A DNA stretch of 64,000 nt from Ectocarpus siliculosus (Eukaryota; Sar; Phaeophyceae; Ectocarpales; Ectocarpaceae), in NCBI GenBank assembly GCA_000310025.1, contig FN649728.1, forward strand, positions 3,949,897 to 4,013,896, given 5' to 3'. The translations under genes were made by a program, and so were the position numbers. Below, in pieces: positions 11,801-20,738 of this stretch. The notes beneath the pieces are model-generated. The model did not search any database and had not been told where the DNA came from. It worked only from the letters and a program-made list of their open reading frames with translations. Position 1 is the first letter of the stretch, and every line of letters begins with the position of its first letter.

Positions 11801-12126
11801 TTAGAGGGGTCCATTAGCGCTGGTTCTGCAGTAATTTCATGTTCATCACTATTGGTGCGTGGTCTACTTTGGCTGGTACTTCTACGAGTACACGGTTGTT
11901 CTACTCCTTCGTTAGAGGGGTCCAATAGCTCTGGGTCTGCAGTAATTTCATGTTCCTCACTACTCGTACTTGATTTACTCGGGCGGGTACTTCTTCTCTC
12001 ACCGTAGAACACGTTCGGTGCCACCAACCCGGGAAGAGGCGCTTCAGTTAGCGCCACGGTCCTGCTCCTGTCTACAAAAGCTGCTACCGTGGGGTCATCC
12101 GCCCTCCTCGCCCGCGTTGGCCCCAC
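8803..12126 (-). CDS. pol: Reverse transcriptase-RNase H polyprotein of the YR retroelement
   Basis: An intact 1107-residue ORF. The N-terminal part (about residues 135-370) holds six near-identical 40-residue repeats, hydrophilic and rich in D, R, K and G. The RT domain follows: IRIINDFSFD, then DVNNAYRNV (catalytic Asp of motif A) and the SCGVYVDDFALL box with YVDD. The RNase H domain near the C-terminus shows its acidic residues in YLSDASFDAVGG, NTLELLG, RGDNMSAVSWVNR and ENTLADGISR. This RT-RNase H order is that of DIRS-like elements. No protease or integrase domain is present. The frame is undamaged, which suggests a recent copy. Confidence 0.9.
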   Translation of the reverse strand: MGPTRARRADDPTVAAFVDRSRTVALTEAPLPGLVAPNVFYGERRSTRPSKSSTSSEEHEITADPELLDPSNEGVEQPCTRRSTSQSRPRTNSDEHEITAEPALMDPSNQGVEQPCARLEQVREKDPRNTGENNRPGVNAGKDPRYRGEKDPSHQGEDRKSARPNTCIGDKDRERPSGNTREDPRYRGEKDPSHQGEDRKSARPNTCIGDKDRERPSGNTREDPRYRGEKDPSHQGEDRKSARPNTCIGDKDRERPSGNTREDPRYRGEKDPSHQGEDHKSARPNTCIGDKDRERPSGNTREDPRYRGEKDRSHQGEDHKSARPNTCIGDKDRERPSGNTREDPSYRGEKDPSHQGEDRKSARPNTCIGDKDPYGKRDSASDGSAALPPPYGKLLAEMWREQKECLARGTRLDEKQEIIHELAKTGSMLLKTNDGKLGDVAREIGGTLVSPPLNLSDLEQHFGTKKHFPDLANLIDIVDNGVPAKTHDSPPNLESALRYGNHSTIDAHTELVWKKLIDDVEQNRCLVFDVADAARMKGVRVSPLGAVVGKKIRIINDFSFDPKLMRGQKGGVNVDTVTEEVPDCLCGETLPAFLAEITRLRVKWPDKRILVSTADVNNAYRNVRVAPDDAQKFCYVIGDVLVADFRLTFGWAGSPGFWGVMASAAKHSHRNTNVHNVQLVDEGIEMMSHVKIVEPWEDGPPARVPRDANVKPHDGGGPHDDFSCGVYVDDFALLKVQHAPDDASALVASASLASDCVRLFGPAEAGQTPILAPKKSTDWNTKVDFLGHTIDTHKMTIATTHERIDAIRTALENDWPQTREFASVQEVLSMAGKLWNMTYVVRAGKYFVWHLLRLTGLHDKANRRSREKRQVRLGWEFHGDLDFWRWALKVKLAEKGESLSAFFFNHVQRTPFRHYLSDASFDAVGGHCPELKVFWRYRFKPAFTAELKRKAEAKETSAITINTLELLGMIITCWVVQMVVGEKPTQHGQAIMMRGDNMSAVSWVNRCGGSRDRRAGLLMRLLGRMEIENGWCHVAKHIPGRENTLADGISRWKSEDVEVNVERLTHDNNWRMQDIGDTGRELIEMILQEKLQNQRMDGLVWSRMVSV
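11010..11720 (-). repeat. Six 120-bp tandem repeats inside the RT ORF
   Basis: About six copies of an exact 120-bp period, with a few point differences per copy. The length is a multiple of three, so each unit adds 40 residues in frame (GDKDRERPSGNTRED core). The copies end just before the N-terminal part of the ORF. Confidence 0.95.
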
Positions 12127-13918
12127 CTCTGGATGGGGCCCGTATTGTCAGGAGTTGGCACCTGCTGCTCCTTGTGGCCTGTAGTTGTTGCTGTAACGGG
12201 CGACTACGGGGCGTGGTGCAGCGGGGGCAGGGGCGGGTGCGGGGGCAGGGGCAAGGGCGGTCGCGGGTGCGGGGGCCCGGACTGGCGCTATGGGCGGCGG
12301 ACCGGGGGGGGGCGACGCTGGGGTGAACCTGTACGTGGTTGAGGGCGCAATGCGGGCGGGTGCACTTTTGTCCTTTCCAGTGGGAGTGACACGCGCGGTG
12401 GGGGGTTCCCCACGTGAGGGGGTCCTGCTGGAACGGGGACAGCGTCGCCACCGCGTGTTGGTTGGCGACGGGTGCTGCGGTTATCCGCGGGCGGGATGCT
12501 GTATGACCGCTCGTGGCGCTGCTCGCTGACGCTTTCCTCTTCTGTGGCTGCGGGAGCCCGGCCAGGCCGTTGTTCAGCTTTCCGACGATGGCGTTGGCGT
12601 TGCCTTCCGCGGTGAGGCCGCGCAGCCGCGAAAACGCAGGGGGGGGGACGGGTTGCACGTCGTCAGCCGCCGGCGGGGATATGTCGTGGTCGGCGCGGAT
12701 CGCGGCGCCAAGGTCTGAGATGTTCCCGAGATACTCGTTGATGTCGGTGTTGGTGTCGGTGATCAGGCGCGTCTTCACCGCTGCTTCTTGACCCATGATT
12801 TCCGCCGAATGAAGGCTGAGGTAGTCCCGGGCGTTGGACACAATGCGGCTGATCTCGGCTTTCAACTGTTGCCTGCGGCCGGTCGATGGTTCGCCTGCGG
12901 CGTGTGTACCATGGTCCAGCACGGCGAAGAACGCTTTCGCGAACGTCTCGAGGTGAACGATGAAGTCGCGTGGCTGCGGGGTCCACCCGGTAGGGAGGGG
13001 TGGGGAGAACTTGGCGATATCGACGTTGGCGATGGTCATCAACGAATCGATCATTTCGGCGTCGGGATAGGCCACTTTGCGGAGCAGCTGGGCAATTGCG
13101 TTCTTTGACAGCGTGGTGCCAACGAACCACCCACCGCGCAGCAGAAACAGCGTCGCCGCGGGCTCGTCTCCCCATGCCTTCGTGTCGCGGCGAAACCTCT
13201 CCTTTTGTACCTGGGTGTTAAGGCCCTGGTTTAACACGTTAATATTTGGGCCCAGAGCCTGTGCTTGCTGGGGCTGTAGCACGAGCTGGCCGCCTAGCGG
13301 GAGATTAATAGGCTGGGGCTGGCCTTGCTGCTGGAGGCCGGCAGGGGGGAGGTGGCCAGGCTGCTGCGGCTGCTGCTGATGCTGCTGTTGCTGGTGGAGC
13401 TGCTGCTGCTGCTGGTACTGCTGCTGCTGCTGTTGCTGCTGTTGCTGCTGCTGCTGCTGTTGGTACTGCGAGTGCTGCTGCTGCTGTTGCTGCATCCTGA
13501 GCTCCAGGTTGCCGAGTCGATCGCTTTGCTCTTTTAGGAGTACAGACATCTGCAGCAGTAGCTGGACTGGGTTGATGGGGGGAGGTGGGCCTCCCAGCCC
13601 GGCTGGCGCGGCTCCGCCCGCATTCTGGTCTCCTCCTGCTGCGGGGGGCGCGTTGTTGTTTCCCGCCGCCTGTTGGTTTCCCACCGCCCCTGCTGGCTGG
13701 TTTCCTGCTGCTACTGCCTGTCCGCCACCGTGGGGAGCTGCCGCTGCTGCTCCTCCTCCGCCGCCGCTGCTCTGTTGTTGGTTAGCTGCGGGCGGTGGTC
13801 CGTTGGGAGGCGGCGGTGGTGGCGGTGGAGGTGGCGCTGGCTGCGCTGGCTGCGCTGGCTGCAGCTGCTGGGGGGGACCCTGACCCTGCTGCTGCAGGTT
13901 GTTGCCGTTGTTCATCAC
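12095..13918 (-). CDS. gag: Gag-like protein of the YR retroelement
   Basis: A 607-residue ORF. The N-terminal third is low complexity: proline-rich, then glycine/alanine-rich, then long glutamine runs around residues 140-200. A globular, charged middle part (about 240-440) is the likely capsid-forming region. Near residues 510-530 the motif C-x8-C-x4-C-x3-H (starting CHSHWKGQKC) resembles a CCCH zinc finger and could bind RNA. The tail is proline- and arginine-rich. It overlaps the RT ORF by 32 bp in another frame, so RT expression may need frameshifting or reinitiation. The role is inferred from position and the zinc motif, not from full-length homology. Confidence 0.7.
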   Translation of the reverse strand: MMNNGNNLQQQGQGPPQQLQPAQPAQPAPPPPPPPPPPNGPPPAANQQQSSGGGGGAAAAAPHGGGQAVAAGNQPAGAVGNQQAAGNNNAPPAAGGDQNAGGAAPAGLGGPPPPINPVQLLLQMSVLLKEQSDRLGNLELRMQQQQQQHSQYQQQQQQQQQQQQQQQYQQQQQLHQQQQHQQQPQQPGHLPPAGLQQQGQPQPINLPLGGQLVLQPQQAQALGPNINVLNQGLNTQVQKERFRRDTKAWGDEPAATLFLLRGGWFVGTTLSKNAIAQLLRKVAYPDAEMIDSLMTIANVDIAKFSPPLPTGWTPQPRDFIVHLETFAKAFFAVLDHGTHAAGEPSTGRRQQLKAEISRIVSNARDYLSLHSAEIMGQEAAVKTRLITDTNTDINEYLGNISDLGAAIRADHDISPPAADDVQPVPPPAFSRLRGLTAEGNANAIVGKLNNGLAGLPQPQKRKASASSATSGHTASRPRITAAPVANQHAVATLSPFQQDPLTWGTPHRACHSHWKGQKCTRPHCALNHVQVHPSVAPPRSAAHSASPGPRTRDRPCPCPRTRPCPRCTTPRSRPLQQQLQATRSSRCQLLTIRAPSRGGANAGEEGG

Positions 13919-13939
13919 TCTGGCGTGTCTAGGACCAAA

Positions 13940-14199
13940 ATTCGATCAAGTCCCAAACGAAAACTCTTTTCTCTCGCTGCTGCTTTGCTGCACTGCCTTT
14001 GCGGGCGATGCAACGTTTTTCCCTTCGAGGTCCTCGGCTTCCCAAGGATCCCAAAAGCTTCTGCCAACCTCTCTCTCTTCTCTGTACCCTGTACATAGCT
14101 ATACCCCCGTATACCCTTTTTTGTCTCTCGCCGCTCTTTCACGAAATTTCCGGTACGCTTCCACAAACCACGGATTCACGGTTATACCGAATCCTTCGT
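13940..14199 (-). repeat. 260-bp direct terminal repeat, 5' copy of the YR retroelement
   Basis: Same orientation and sequence as 7151-7410. In the element's sense it lies just upstream of the Gag ATG at 13918, so it probably holds the promoter. Confidence 0.95.
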
Positions 14200-15432
14200 A
14201 TTCATGGCGTCAGAAAGTACCTGTAAGTCTACGTGATTGAAATAGAGCCAAATGTTGTACGTACTGTCACCCATTTTTTTCAGTCGCGGGACTGTCATCT
14301 TAGCCAATCAGCGTTGGATTCTCCCATGCGGCACGGCACCAGTCTGCCGTGGGCACGTGGGCACGCTTTAGAACGTAACATTTCTTCTTTTTCGTTCTCT
14401 TCTGACAGCAACGCGCTCGTAACAGAGTAACATATGCATAAATCTGGTGCATACCCACCGGTGCGTTGGGTAAAATAAACAACTGAAACGCAACCAAGAC
14501 GAAGAAAAACAACCAAGACGAAGAAAAAGTCGGAAGAATTGGAAGAAAGAAATACTGTGTGGTAGCTTTTTTTTCCGTCGAGCAGAATGAGCTGCATAAT
14601 TTTCGTCCTACCATGCTGTTTGTTGCTGCTGTTCATGGGCCGCCGCGCGTCCAGGACATAGATCCCGCACATAGATCCAGCAGGGCGAGTTCAGATGCAT
14701 GGCGGCGTCTTTGCGGCGTCGTCATCATGGTGGCGGAGATGTTGCATTGATTGATGCTGAAGAGTGGTAAATAATATGTATGCCGAATCCAAGGTATTTC
14801 ACGATTTCAATATTTCAATATTTCAATGCCATATTATAAGGGGTATTGCCAAGGGCGCACAAAAAAAAAAATTATCCGACACCTAACAACCCTACCCCCC
14901 CCCACCCCCCCCCCCCCCCCCCCCCGGAAGAGGGGTGTGATTTTTTTTTATTTTTTGAATATTTTCGTACAGGCTTTCTTCTTTTGGCTTTCTCCTTCTC
15001 CATTGCGTGTGCGTGTGCTTGCCTGTGGTGGTGTTTACGGCACGACGTGCAAGCAGGACCTTGTTACTAGGAGAAGGTGTAGATTGCTACTTCATGTACT
15101 GAAATAAGCTGTGATGGGCTGGGGACACTTCTTATTTGGTTTTCAAGTCTTGAAAACAGCAGTAGTGCTTGGGGACAACCCGTCAGTCACAAGTAACTTA
15201 AAACTTCTCCAAGCCTCTGCGACAAGTTCACTACATTTGACCTCGGTCGAATGTGGCGAAAGGACACAACCAAATGACACATACCCGTGCGTCGAAACGT
15301 CATCATTCCAAGCTTACTCAAGCCGGCAACATACCGAAGAGGGGCTGTCGATGAGCCTACGGCGGTGGAATCACCTTCGCCACGTGCAACACCCAGCCAC
15401 AAATAATAGCAATTTGTCTTGGATGGTACTTA
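14200..15432. other. Non-coding stretch with poly-C tract
   Basis: Contains a nearly pure C run at about 14895-14925 and short A and T runs. Open frames have random composition. No gene or RNA was recognised. Confidence 0.5.
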
Positions 15433-15824
15433 TTATTCACTCCCCGAAGCCCCTCCAGTATTTATTGCCGAGTCAAACTCATCCTCGCCGAACCTTTTGG
15501 CACTATACTTGCCATTCACCGCCTGCTCTAACCTATGCATGATACCACTCAGCGACAAGCCGTCTCGCCGCGCTTGAGCCATCAACCTTCGAATGCCATT
15601 CACGTCATTGTCTGCCAAGTACATGAAGATACTCTTCGCGAGTGCAACACGACCATGCAAAGCCGCGCACTTCCTGAGTTGGTTCAAAGTGTACAGTTTC
15701 TGCACTTCGAACTTCTTCTTCCACCGCGTCAGCCTGCCTCGTTGCTGGTGAGGAGTCAACAAATTTAGAGCAAGGTGCTTCAACCTTGAGTCTTCTGGCT
15801 CCAACGATGATCGTTGAACCAGAT
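15433..15824 (-). pseudogene. Last exon of an unrecognised gene cut by an LTR element
   Basis: The frame reads LVQRSSLEPEDSRLKHLAL, continues through a lysine-rich part (RWKKKFEVQKLYTLNQLRKC) and ends ASGSE-stop at 15433. The helical segment GIRRLMAQARRDGLSLSGIM, followed by aromatic-glycine residues, resembles a repeated domain of unknown function, but I cannot name it. An acceptor (CCGTGTTGGAGCAG) precedes 15824 and leaves two bases before the first full codon. That phase matches the donor reconstructed across the LTR insertion. The 5' part lies at 19218-19523 on the far side of the LTR element. Confidence 0.5.
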
Positions 15825-15978
15825 CTGCTCCAACACGGAAGGGGTGCAGAGGGAACAATCCAATTAAAAAAGTACATGTGTGGTGGAATGAGGGTACGAC
15901 AGTTAAATAAATTGTCTTGCCTTCCTAGTTGTGCCTTCCTATTTCGCGTTTCTTTCGCTACGTAGTCTCACCTCTGTA

Positions 15979-16215
15979 TGTTTGTATACCCTTGTAAGTG
16001 TGTTGAAGATGATGGTATCACTTGTATTTAGGACAGCAGACACGATCAGGACGCGGCGGGAGAGAGAGAGTGCCACGACACAGCAAGCATTCCCGCAGGG
16101 TCGAGCCCCGTGGATCAACCATGAAACCAACCCAGGGGACTATCAATTCCTATCTGCGTAGCCAATTCCTACAGTCCCGTTGGAATATTCTCATCCGCTC
16201 ATGCACACACGAACA
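15979..16215 (-). repeat. LTR (3' copy in element sense)
   Basis: Begins TGTTTGTATACCCTTGTAAG and ends CACACACGAACA. It differs from the other LTR at only a few positions (for example GCATTCCC versus GCACTCCC). Confidence 0.95.
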
Positions 16216-17319
16216 CCCTCCCTGGTTCTTTACGCTAGTAACTAACCACTAGTGGGCATGCACACGCCGGATGTGACGAAAACCCAAACGGACAAAAAAA
16301 CCAACGCGAAAAAACAACAGGGGGAAACCCGGCCTCCGGGTCAAAACCCCCACCAATATTCACCGTTCCACCAGATATTGTCACTGTTGTTGCGCTACCA
16401 GCGCAAGATCAATACATGCATAATACCAGTCGCGCCAGAATCCACGCTCGGAATCTATATCTACAAACGTGGGCGGCGTGCTATCATATTCTTCCTGCAT
16501 GAAGTACCAAGATCATAACCCTGTTTCCAACAACGGCCTATCTCAATTCTTGGTGAGCAATAGCGTAAGACTATCCTGAGGAGTTGGTTCAAACAACTAC
16601 CATGCGGCTGCACTACATCAGACAAACATCGAAATCACCCCCCCTCGCTGACGTAACACAGCGCACCGGGGCAAAAGGCAATCATCCAAAATTTTCTGAG
16701 CGACACACAACCGGCATGCATTTTTCGACAATCCTCTGTTCTCGTCGACGTACGTACGACACTGGTGTCCCAATTTTTCCTCATACGTTCCTTCAGCGGT
16801 TCCAACAGTATCCATATTCCTGCACATTTCGCAACCTGGAGAACGGCCCCACGTGGCCGCAATCAAGAAGGATTTCAACCAAATGACTACCAGGAAAATA
16901 CTGAACATGTGGACGCGAAGGCCTCCGAGAAAAACGAAACACCCTCCCTGGCTCTGCAACCAAAGTGCACTCATGACAACTAACGAGGATCACCAACTTC
17001 GCTACGAATACCATCAAACACCAAATACCGTCAAGAAAGAAGTGCCAATCCAGCACTGTGACGCGTGTTGCTCCCCTCCCAGCGCTCGTCCCGGCCTGTA
17101 GCCTCGCCAGAAAAGGAGTTCCCGTTTTAGCATCACGAGGCAAGTACCCTCCCCCCCACGCCCCTTCCGACGTGCCGCGGGGTTCCCTCTCACGCCCTTT
17201 CCGGCGCGCCACGGGGCTGCTTCGATTTTCTCCCCCCCTCACGCGCCGTCCGACGCGCCATGGGGCCTTAGATTTTTTTCCCTCCTCGCGCCCCGTCCGA
17301 CGCGCCATGGGGCTGCATT

Positions 17320-17700
17320 GATTGTTGCCCTCCCGCGCCCCTCCCGTCGCGGCTGCGAGCACACGGCCTTCCCGCCGTGTTATTTGGTTGTTGCCCTCCC
17401 GCGCCCCTCCCGTCGCAGCTGCGAGCACACGGCCCTCCCGCCGTGTTATTTGGTTGTTGCCCTCCCGCGCCCCTCCCGTCGCAGCTATGAGCACACGGCC
17501 CTCCCGCCGTGTTATGTGGTTGTCGCCCTCCCGCGCCCCTTCCGTCGCAGCTATGAGCACACGGCCCTCCCGCCGTGTAATTTGGTTGTCGCCCTCCCGC
17601 GCCCCTTCCGTCGCAGCTGTGGGCACACGGCCATATCGCCGTGTTCTGCGAACATTGCCCCCCCCCACGCCCTTTCCGTCGCGGCTATGGGCCTCAATTA
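17320..17700. repeat. 66-bp tandem repeats inside the LTR element
   Basis: Five or more units with a 66-bp period, each containing GGTTGTTGCCCTCCCGCGCC and CACACGGCC-(T/C)TCCCGCCGTG. Related, more diverged units continue to about 17880. The period keeps the reading frame on both strands, giving 22-residue repeats (GRVLIAATEGAREGDN on the minus strand). Confidence 0.85.
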
Positions 17701-18182
17701 TTGTTTTTAGTGTGATGCCCCCCCCCACGCTCCTTGCTGCGCGGCACGGGGCTGTTTTGCTTGTTGCCCTCCCGCGCCCCTTCCGTCGCGGCTGTGGGCA
17801 CACGACCGTCTCGCCGTGTTCTCTGAATGTTGCCCCCCCACGCCCCTTCCGTCGCGGCTATGGGCACACGGCCTTGCACCCGGTTTCTGTGAGTCCACCC
17901 TCCCACGCTGCTGCAATGGTGCAATCTTCACCATCTCCTGCTGCTGCTGTTGTGTGTGGATGGAGCGCGCGCAGTGACTCGCGCGGCTATGATGTATTTC
18001 CTCCGCCTCTTCTTACAAGGCCTCACGTGCTACATCCAGCTCCTCGTCATCGCTCGCCACCACGATCGCCAGGACTGCCTACAGGGTCTACACGATACTG
18101 ACCGATGCCCCCGCTTGTTGCACCGATATTATCTACTGCCTCACCCCACCGTGTCTTTCTTCCCATGGTCCCACGATTAGCT

Positions 18183-18947
18183 TCACCTGGTTGCTTTGAT
18201 GGCGCATCGACGGCGTCGTGGGGATGCATGCTGCCCCAGCTCTCTAGACGCAAGCACTTTGCCGCGGTCAACAGGCACACCTGGTGTGCCGTCTGCGGCA
18301 CCCCCTCCAGCGCCGCACAGCTCTTCTCGACGTGATGAGTACGTTGCTCTGACTCTTCGGCAAGTGCCTCGAGCGGCGGCTGCATCTCTACCAGCGTTGC
18401 CTATGTTGTAGAGGTATTCGGTGTTCTGGAATCTACCAAACCCACCGTCAGCAGGGACCTGAAATGCCCACACCGGTTCGCCTTCCGCAACCGGCCGACT
18501 GCTGATGATCTCTGCTGCAGCCGTGTAGTCTATGCAAGCGCCCACCGAAGCAGGCTGCTCTTGGGATGATGACCCCCTGACGTCCTCGCTGCCCGGTCCT
18601 ATGCCCAGGTCCGCTCCAGCAGGGATCCTTGACACTACCGGGCTGGTTCCCGGTCTGGTGCTTGTTCCCCCGTGGTGTGCGGGCGGCGTGATTCCGTCGT
18701 TGTGCGGCCCCTCTTCCAGCAGACCGCGGGCAGACGTAGCGCCCGTAGCGACAGCGCCCACCGGGGCGCCGCCGGACTCCCCCTCCTTCTCTAACTTTCC
18801 GAGGGCGGCTCGGAGTAGCCCTGCCAGCTGCTGTACCTCGTCCGTCAGGCCTGAAACTTTGCTCTCCAGGTTGTCAACCCTGCCCTGCGTACTAGTGGTG
18901 ACGTCGGCAGCCTCTGCTGCAACATCGGCGTCACTCATCTCCAGCAC
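18183..18947 (-). CDS. Gag-like coiled-coil ORF of the LTR element
   Basis: A 254-residue frame starting 29 bp inside the LTR, the usual place for gag. Residues about 20-60 (RVDNLESKVSGLTDEVQQLA) have a heptad pattern and should form a coiled coil. The middle is glycine/alanine-rich and the tail basic (CRRVRATYSSRREELC). There is no zinc knuckle or protease motif. The assignment rests on position and coiled coil only. A second long minus-strand frame (16793-17803) is largely made of the 66-bp repeats and may be a continuation or noise. Confidence 0.5.
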   Translation of the reverse strand: MLEMSDADVAAEAADVTTSTQGRVDNLESKVSGLTDEVQQLAGLLRAALGKLEKEGESGGAPVGAVATGATSARGLLEEGPHNDGITPPAHHGGTSTRPGTSPVVSRIPAGADLGIGPGSEDVRGSSSQEQPASVGACIDYTAAAEIISSRPVAEGEPVWAFQVPADGGFGRFQNTEYLYNIGNAGRDAAAARGTCRRVRATYSSRREELCGAGGGAADGTPGVPVDRGKVLASRELGQHASPRRRRCAIKATR

Positions 18948-18975
18948 GGGTTCCCTCGAGGGTTACACTCTAGAG

Positions 18976-19212
18976 TGTTTGTATACCCTTGTAAGTGTGT
19001 TGAAGATGATGGTATCACTTGTATTTAGGACAGCAGACACGATCAGGACGCGGCGGGAGAGAGAGAGTGCCACGACACAGCAAGCACTCCCGCAGGGTCG
19101 AGCTCCGTGGATCAACCATGAAACCAACCCAGGGGGCTATCTATTCCTATCCGCGTAGCCAATTCCTACAGTCCCGTTGGAATATTCTCATCCGTTCATG
19201 CACACACGAACA
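18976..19212 (-). repeat. LTR (5' copy in element sense)
   Basis: Same length and ends as 15979-16215, with a handful of substitutions. The low divergence points to a fairly young insertion. No dating was calculated. Confidence 0.95.
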
Positions 19213-19217
19213 CTGTA

Positions 19218-19523
19218 AACCTTACTACCCTTGATGTCTACACACGGCTCGCACGTGCCTCCTGGTTCTTCCACTTCTCCAGCACAACCTGGGCTCAGGA
19301 TGCCGCGGGAGACGGATTCCACGGCGTAAAGAGCCACGCCATTCGGGTCTATCCGAGCCTCCCACAACAGCCCCTTTTTGACGACACCATGCAAAGCTGC
19401 TGGGTAGCAATCCCGCGCAGCGGAGGGGGTTTTGGACGCGCACCATATCGGTCGAACCACTCTCGTGTGCAGCGTCGGAGAAAGTTCCATCCATTTCGCT
19501 GCTCGCGCCCTCACCACCCTCAC
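19218..19523 (-). pseudogene. Upstream exon of the same interrupted gene
   Basis: The frame has good composition and a possible zinc-binding cysteine set (GCAGEV to CEPCVDIKG), ending KVY just before the LTR at 19212. Removing the LTR element and one CTGTA copy puts a consensus donor (GAG/GTGAGA) three bases further on, in the phase needed by the exon at 15824. The insertion therefore hit the last bases of a coding exon. The upstream border is uncertain. Another frame (19225-19779) carries 21-residue repeats and overlaps it. Confidence 0.4.
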
Positions 19524-19524
19524 G

Positions 19525-19765
19525 CCCGTTCACAAGTCCCGTCGCAACCACCTCACCGTCGCTACCCGTGCCCGTTCCGCCCTCACGCCCGCCTGCAACT
19601 CCCGTCGAGAGCACCTCAACGTCACTGCTTGCGCCCGCTCCGCCTCCACCCCCGCCTGCAACTCCCGTCGCAACCACCTCAGCGTCGCTACCCGCGCCTG
19701 CTCCGCCCTCACGCCCGCCTCCAACTCCCGTCGTAACCACCTCAACGTCACGGCTTGCGCCACCG
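19525..19765 (-). repeat. 63-bp tandem repeats upstream of the interrupted gene
   Basis: Four imperfect 63-bp units; GCCTGCAACTCCCGTCG recurs at 19591, 19654 and 19717. On the minus strand they encode 21-residue repeats of the type EVVATGVAGG in a 184-residue frame (19225-19779). Whether this frame is translated is unknown. Confidence 0.7.
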
Positions 19766-19779
19766 CTGCTATCCATCAC

Positions 19780-20689
19780 GTCCCTCGACCCCTTCCCGCC
19801 GCCCGTAATCGTCGGTTTAAAAAACTCAGCATTGTATTCCTCTGACGCTTAGCTTCAGCACCACGCCTGCGGATGTGAATAAATATTGATTGATCCGCCG
19901 TTGAGAGACGGAATTAATGATCTAATCGTTCTATTGTACATACTGTGTCAAGTTGCGCAGTAGGCGACGCATTCGCACACATCGACAAAGCTGCATGCAC
20001 GCATTGATACTTTGTGCGACGTGCGTGCGGCGAGGATAGACAAAGTAACGGGTCTTGCGAGGTCTTGAAATGTTGGTAAGCACAAGTGAGCAGTCCAAAT
20101 TACTCGAGAATGCAACCCCGGATACCGACCGCCATCGCCCTCACATGTGTGCGGTCGACCTCTCGTGCTGGTTCACATGAAACTGGGTCAGCCCTTCACC
20201 GGAGCCGAAATAGTGCTGCACGTGGTGCAAACCCAGTTGCCACTGCTATTCTTCTGAGCGATTTTCGCAACAGGCGAACGCGATCTGCTCGCATGCGATG
20301 GGCGTGCGGAAAGTGGCAGGCAAGGGCAGGGGACACCAATGTAAAGGCCAGTTCTTCTGCAGAGGCACGAATATCCCCGTGGCACACAGCCTTGTGGGTG
20401 GTGCCGGTCTGCATTTCGCGCATTTTTTTCTCAATCAAACGTTGTCACAAGTTGTCATGCTGCTCAGCTACAGCTGCGGCTTCTGCCTCTGCTGTTGAGG
20501 CTCCCGCTACTGCTGCTTCCAGTTACATGGGAAGCAGCACACACACGCAGACGCCGCTGCCAGCTACACGGGTACAACCACGTTTGGCGTGTACAACACG
20601 ACGGCAGTTGCATCGCGAGGGCTCCGCATTTGCGCACTCTTGGTTGCGTCCAACCTTGGTGTGGGTTGTTGTGTGTGTTGTTCTTGCTA

Positions 20690-20738
<49 letters not shown>

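Larger units (their letters stand above)
7151..14199 (-). mobile_element. Tyrosine-recombinase retrotransposon (DIRS/PAT/Ngaro-like), 7.05 kb
   Basis: The element reads on the minus strand as a 260-bp repeat, Gag-like ORF, RT-RNase H ORF, tyrosine recombinase and a second 260-bp repeat. No DDE integrase or aspartic protease was seen, and a YR in place of an integrase defines the DIRS-like order. DIRS itself has inverted ends; the direct repeats point to the PAT/Ngaro side, but no split B1/B2 pair was found. ATTC begins the left repeat (7151-7154) and also follows the right repeat (14200-14203), consistent with integration by recombination at a short core. The two repeats look identical by eye, so insertion is probably recent, although the recombinase has a frameshift. 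Confidence 0.85.
15979..19212 (-). mobile_element. LTR retrotransposon, 3234 bp, probably non-autonomous
   Basis: Two 237-bp LTRs (15979-16215 and 18976-19212) begin TG and end CA. A perfect 5-bp target duplication CTGTA flanks the element (15974-15978 and 19213-19217). A purine tract (AGGGAGGG on the minus strand, 16216-16223) abuts the LTR at 16215, and a Gag-like ORF begins 29 bp inside the other LTR. Both place the sense on the minus strand. No reverse transcriptase, RNase H or integrase motif was found in the 2.76-kb interior, so it probably relies on another element. A clear tRNA primer site was not identified. Confidence 0.9.
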
